Positions 61,722 to 64,000 of a stretch of DNA of 64,000 nucleotides are shown in pieces. Numbering within the stretch: the stretch's first letter is position 1; the number at the start of each line of letters is the position of its first letter. The notes under the pieces were generated by a model, which was not told the DNA's origin, searched no databases, and was given only the letters and a program-made list of their open reading frames with translations. The stretch comes from a virus. The position numbers and the translations under genes were made by a program. Location of the stretch: IMG/VR virus record IMGVR_UViG_3300009528_000013, positions 1-64,000 of that record. One strand, 5' to 3'.

Positions 61722-63980
61722 TTGAAAATTGATATTTTGGTTCCAACGAGAAATGGTCTGAGCGATTCTGTGCAGATGTTCGATTCTTTACAGAGGACAA
61801 CCAGCCGGTACCGTTTAACCATAATTGATTCGGAGAGTTCAGACGGAACTCCAGAGTTCTTTGAAAGCCAGAGTATCCGGGTTCTGAGAGTTCGTGACCG
61901 AGGTTTCGGGCACGCCATAAACACGGGTCTGGAAATAGTTGAAAGCAATGTTTTTGTTCTTTTGAACAATGATATAGTTCTTACCGAAGGGTGGCTCGAA
62001 GGCTTGCTCGATACGAAAGAACGAGCCGGGAAGAGCGTTGGTTTTGTGGGTCCGGTAAGCAATTACGCCAAGAATCATCAGAAGGTCGTGGTACCTGAGA
62101 GGGGGGCGCTCGAAGACTTTTCGAGAAAGCACCGGTCGGAACATGCTGGCATGATTACAGAAATCGGAACTCTCGGATTTTTCTGCACCCTGCTTGATTC
62201 TGAGATGATCAATGAGGTCGGAGAGCTTGAAGAGTGGGGGCCGGGTGGTTTCGAGGACGATGACTATCAAATTCGGGCGTGGGAAAAAGGCTGGAAAACG
62301 TTACTGAACAAAGAGGTCTTCATTTTTCACCGCGGAGGGCAGACCTTTCAGCGGGAATTTGGAGGTCAAGAACGGGTCTTTGATAACCGATTTCGGTACT
62401 ACGAAAAGCATTACCGGCCGGAGCCGAAGATCGTTGCAATTTACCGGGTGCATAATGACAGAGATAATTTCATTGATTCCTTAGAACAGACTTCGAAGCA
62501 AGTTGATGTGATTTACGTTTTCGATGATCGGTCCGACCCTCCGTTACGTGAGATTATTCAACATTTTCCAAAAATCAAGAGGTACTACTACAAGGAGCCG
62601 GACCAGGGATTCGATGAATACGCAGATCGGATGGTCCTGTTGGGGTGGTTGGAAGGATGTGGTTGCGATTGGGCATTGGCTTTGGACTCCGACGAGCAGC
62701 TTGAAGGATATGTTACCTTTCAAAAGCTCCACGACCTCGTTCGAGTTCCAGATCCCTCAATTCGGCAGATTATTTTTCCTGAGATCACCTTCTGGAATCG
62801 TACCCATTATCGGAATGACGGTCTCTGGGCCGATATGACGAGAGGAAAACTTTTCCGTATCGGGCCAGAAATGAGTTTGAGCCGACACGGAAACAGACAG
62901 TCCTTGCCAGGGCTACACTGTTCATCGTTCCCCTTGTACCCGGAGGATTGCCGAAGAGGTACTACTCTTCGAGTTTTGCATTACGGATACAATTCGGAAG
63001 AACAGCGGGAAAGGAAGTTTGAATTTTACCAGGATGGAGACCAAGAGAAGAATGTCAATTGGATCGGTGCTCCTGACTACTCGCATCTCCGCGATGAGAG
63101 TCGGATGCTTCTCGTAAAATATGTACCGGGAGTACACGCCTCTCTGAACATCTTAGCTAGACTGGAGGATTTAGCCGATCTCTCCGAAGTGCTACTCGAA
63201 TCTTGGGGAGCGTTTCAACAACGATTGATTTATCTCGATCGGGATCCAGAGTTTTTTGTCGAACCCGATCATCGGAGCCCAATTCTTCCCGACATCGATC
63301 AACTTAAAAAGCTTTTCCAGGTCGAAGTAATCTTCGGGAAATGCAAAGACTTTTCGGCTAAGCGAAATCTTCTTCTTTCGCAGTCGCAAGAAGATTGGGT
63401 TTTTTCTCTCGATACGGATGAACGATTTGAGGGCTGGCCGATCCTTCGAAAGTTGCTCGACTTTCCTACGGATGCCTGGATGTTTTGGGTCCAGAATCTT
63501 AGAAAGGACGGGCGGCATACGATTACCGAGCGTGTGCGGCTGTTTCATTTAGATAATCGGGTTCGTTGGTCGGGAGCGATTCATGAGCATATCGAAGTAT
63601 CGGGAGCGGTCTCAGTTTCGCCCGTGGGAATTGTGCATCTGGGCTTTCTCAAAGAGGAAGAATTTCTTCAAGAAAAACTGCGAGACTACGAGGCAAAGAT
63701 TCGTTCCGAATTAGAAAAAACTCCGAATGATCCGATCCTGCTTTTTTCATTGGCTCTTCATCTCCGAGAGAAGGGAGAAGACGGAGTAGTCGAGTTGTTG
63801 AGAAAAGCAATTCGGCTTGATCCGAAATTTGTTCAGGCAAGAACAGAATTGGGTTTGATTCTTCTTCGAGAGTCCCGGGATCACATTTCTTCAGCGGTGG
63901 ACATTATGCCGGATTCTTATCCTCTGAAACAAAGCTACCAGACCTTACTTGGGAGCGTCAATGATTTCACTCAGGATTAA
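61722..63980 (+). CDS. three-domain glycosyltransferase with C-terminal TPR-like helices
   Basis: 752 residues. TTG at 61722 is chosen because GAGG lies seven bases upstream; GTG at 61716 is in frame but too close. Domain 1 (about 1-250): GT2, KIDILVPTRNG, IIDSESSDGTPEFF, VLLNNDIVLTEGW, GGFEDDDYQIRAW. Domain 2 (about 250-480): VIYVFDDRSDPP and ALALDSDEQLEG. Domain 3 (about 540-650): LIYLDRD, SAKRNLLLSQSQEDWVFSLD with TDERFEGW. The end is TPR-like (NDPILLFSLALHLREKGEDG). Probably builds a glycan on virion proteins. Confidence 0.82.
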   Translation: MKIDILVPTRNGLSDSVQMFDSLQRTTSRYRLTIIDSESSDGTPEFFESQSIRVLRVRDRGFGHAINTGLEIVESNVFVLLNNDIVLTEGWLEGLLDTKERAGKSVGFVGPVSNYAKNHQKVVVPERGALEDFSRKHRSEHAGMITEIGTLGFFCTLLDSEMINEVGELEEWGPGGFEDDDYQIRAWEKGWKTLLNKEVFIFHRGGQTFQREFGGQERVFDNRFRYYEKHYRPEPKIVAIYRVHNDRDNFIDSLEQTSKQVDVIYVFDDRSDPPLREIIQHFPKIKRYYYKEPDQGFDEYADRMVLLGWLEGCGCDWALALDSDEQLEGYVTFQKLHDLVRVPDPSIRQIIFPEITFWNRTHYRNDGLWADMTRGKLFRIGPEMSLSRHGNRQSLPGLHCSSFPLYPEDCRRGTTLRVLHYGYNSEEQRERKFEFYQDGDQEKNVNWIGAPDYSHLRDESRMLLVKYVPGVHASLNILARLEDLADLSEVLLESWGAFQQRLIYLDRDPEFFVEPDHRSPILPDIDQLKKLFQVEVIFGKCKDFSAKRNLLLSQSQEDWVFSLDTDERFEGWPILRKLLDFPTDAWMFWVQNLRKDGRHTITERVRLFHLDNRVRWSGAIHEHIEVSGAVSVSPVGIVHLGFLKEEEFLQEKLRDYEAKIRSELEKTPNDPILLFSLALHLREKGEDGVVELLRKAIRLDPKFVQARTELGLILLRESRDHISSAVDIMPDSYPLKQSYQTLLGSVNDFTQD

Positions 63981-64000
63981 AGATCGTGCAACGCCCTATC

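Overview
The window is part of the genome of a tailed double-stranded DNA phage (Caudoviricetes) with an HK97-fold head. The evidence is a large terminase, an HK97-type portal, a prohead protease with a fused scaffold-like tail, a major capsid protein, a gp6-like head-tail connector and, at the left edge, a secreted lytic transglycosylase cut by the window end. Very dense packing, ATGA and TGATG start/stop overlaps, strong Shine-Dalgarno sites (often AAGGAGGTGA) and sigma70-type -35/-10 pairs point to an ordinary bacterial host. The host cannot be named from the sequence. Replicative polymerase, primase, tail and most lysis genes are not in the window, so the genome continues beyond both ends.

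Layout. From 1 to about 41.6 kb nearly every gene is on the minus strand. This accessory arm holds about 100 small genes: an SNF2-type helicase interrupted by an intein, a DUF932 protein, a SymE-like protein, a pol-beta-type nucleotidyltransferase, an HD-domain protein, a radical-SAM protein of the phage Gp37/Gp68 family, an ASCH/PUA-like protein, a nuclease-like/ribbon-helix-helix fusion with its own strong promoter, a RadC-like JAB protein, an SprT-like metalloprotease, and many 50-140 residue proteins with CxxC zinc-ribbon motifs. Several are paralogous pairs or triplets, so the arm has grown by local duplication. About 38.1-39.1 kb is a gene-free stretch with repeated motifs (candidate origin or control region), and 40.8-43.2 kb is a repeat-rich divergent region between the two transcription directions. 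A consensus late promoter (42391-42419) faces right. From 42.7 kb to the right edge all genes are on the plus strand and form the packaging and head module. Unusually, it also carries two 3'-5' exonuclease-like proteins, a sugar-modification cassette (methyltransferase and three glycosyltransferase genes) and a DNA end-processing cassette (nucleotidyltransferase-like protein, ATP-dependent DNA ligase, and a methyltransferase fused to a LigD-type 3'-phosphoesterase).

The most striking content is RNA. Four complete hammerhead ribozymes and one truncated copy lie on the minus strand between genes at 34.9, 36.6, 36.9, 39.2 and 40.5 kb. They have covarying stems, and in three cases the cleavage site lies 43-48 nt upstream of the next start codon, which suggests self-processing of a polycistronic message. 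A structured 186-bp spacer at 48.8 kb looks like an orphan HEARO/omega RNA of the IscB or IS200/IS605 type without its nuclease gene. A two-repeat, one-spacer CRISPR-like mini-array lies at 16.8-16.9 kb with no cas genes.

Many start codons were moved from the longest reading frame to the one with a Shine-Dalgarno site. Eleven short genes (26-59 codons) were added by reading the sequence directly. Two loci look frameshifted (21.4-22.0 kb and 31.2-31.7 kb).
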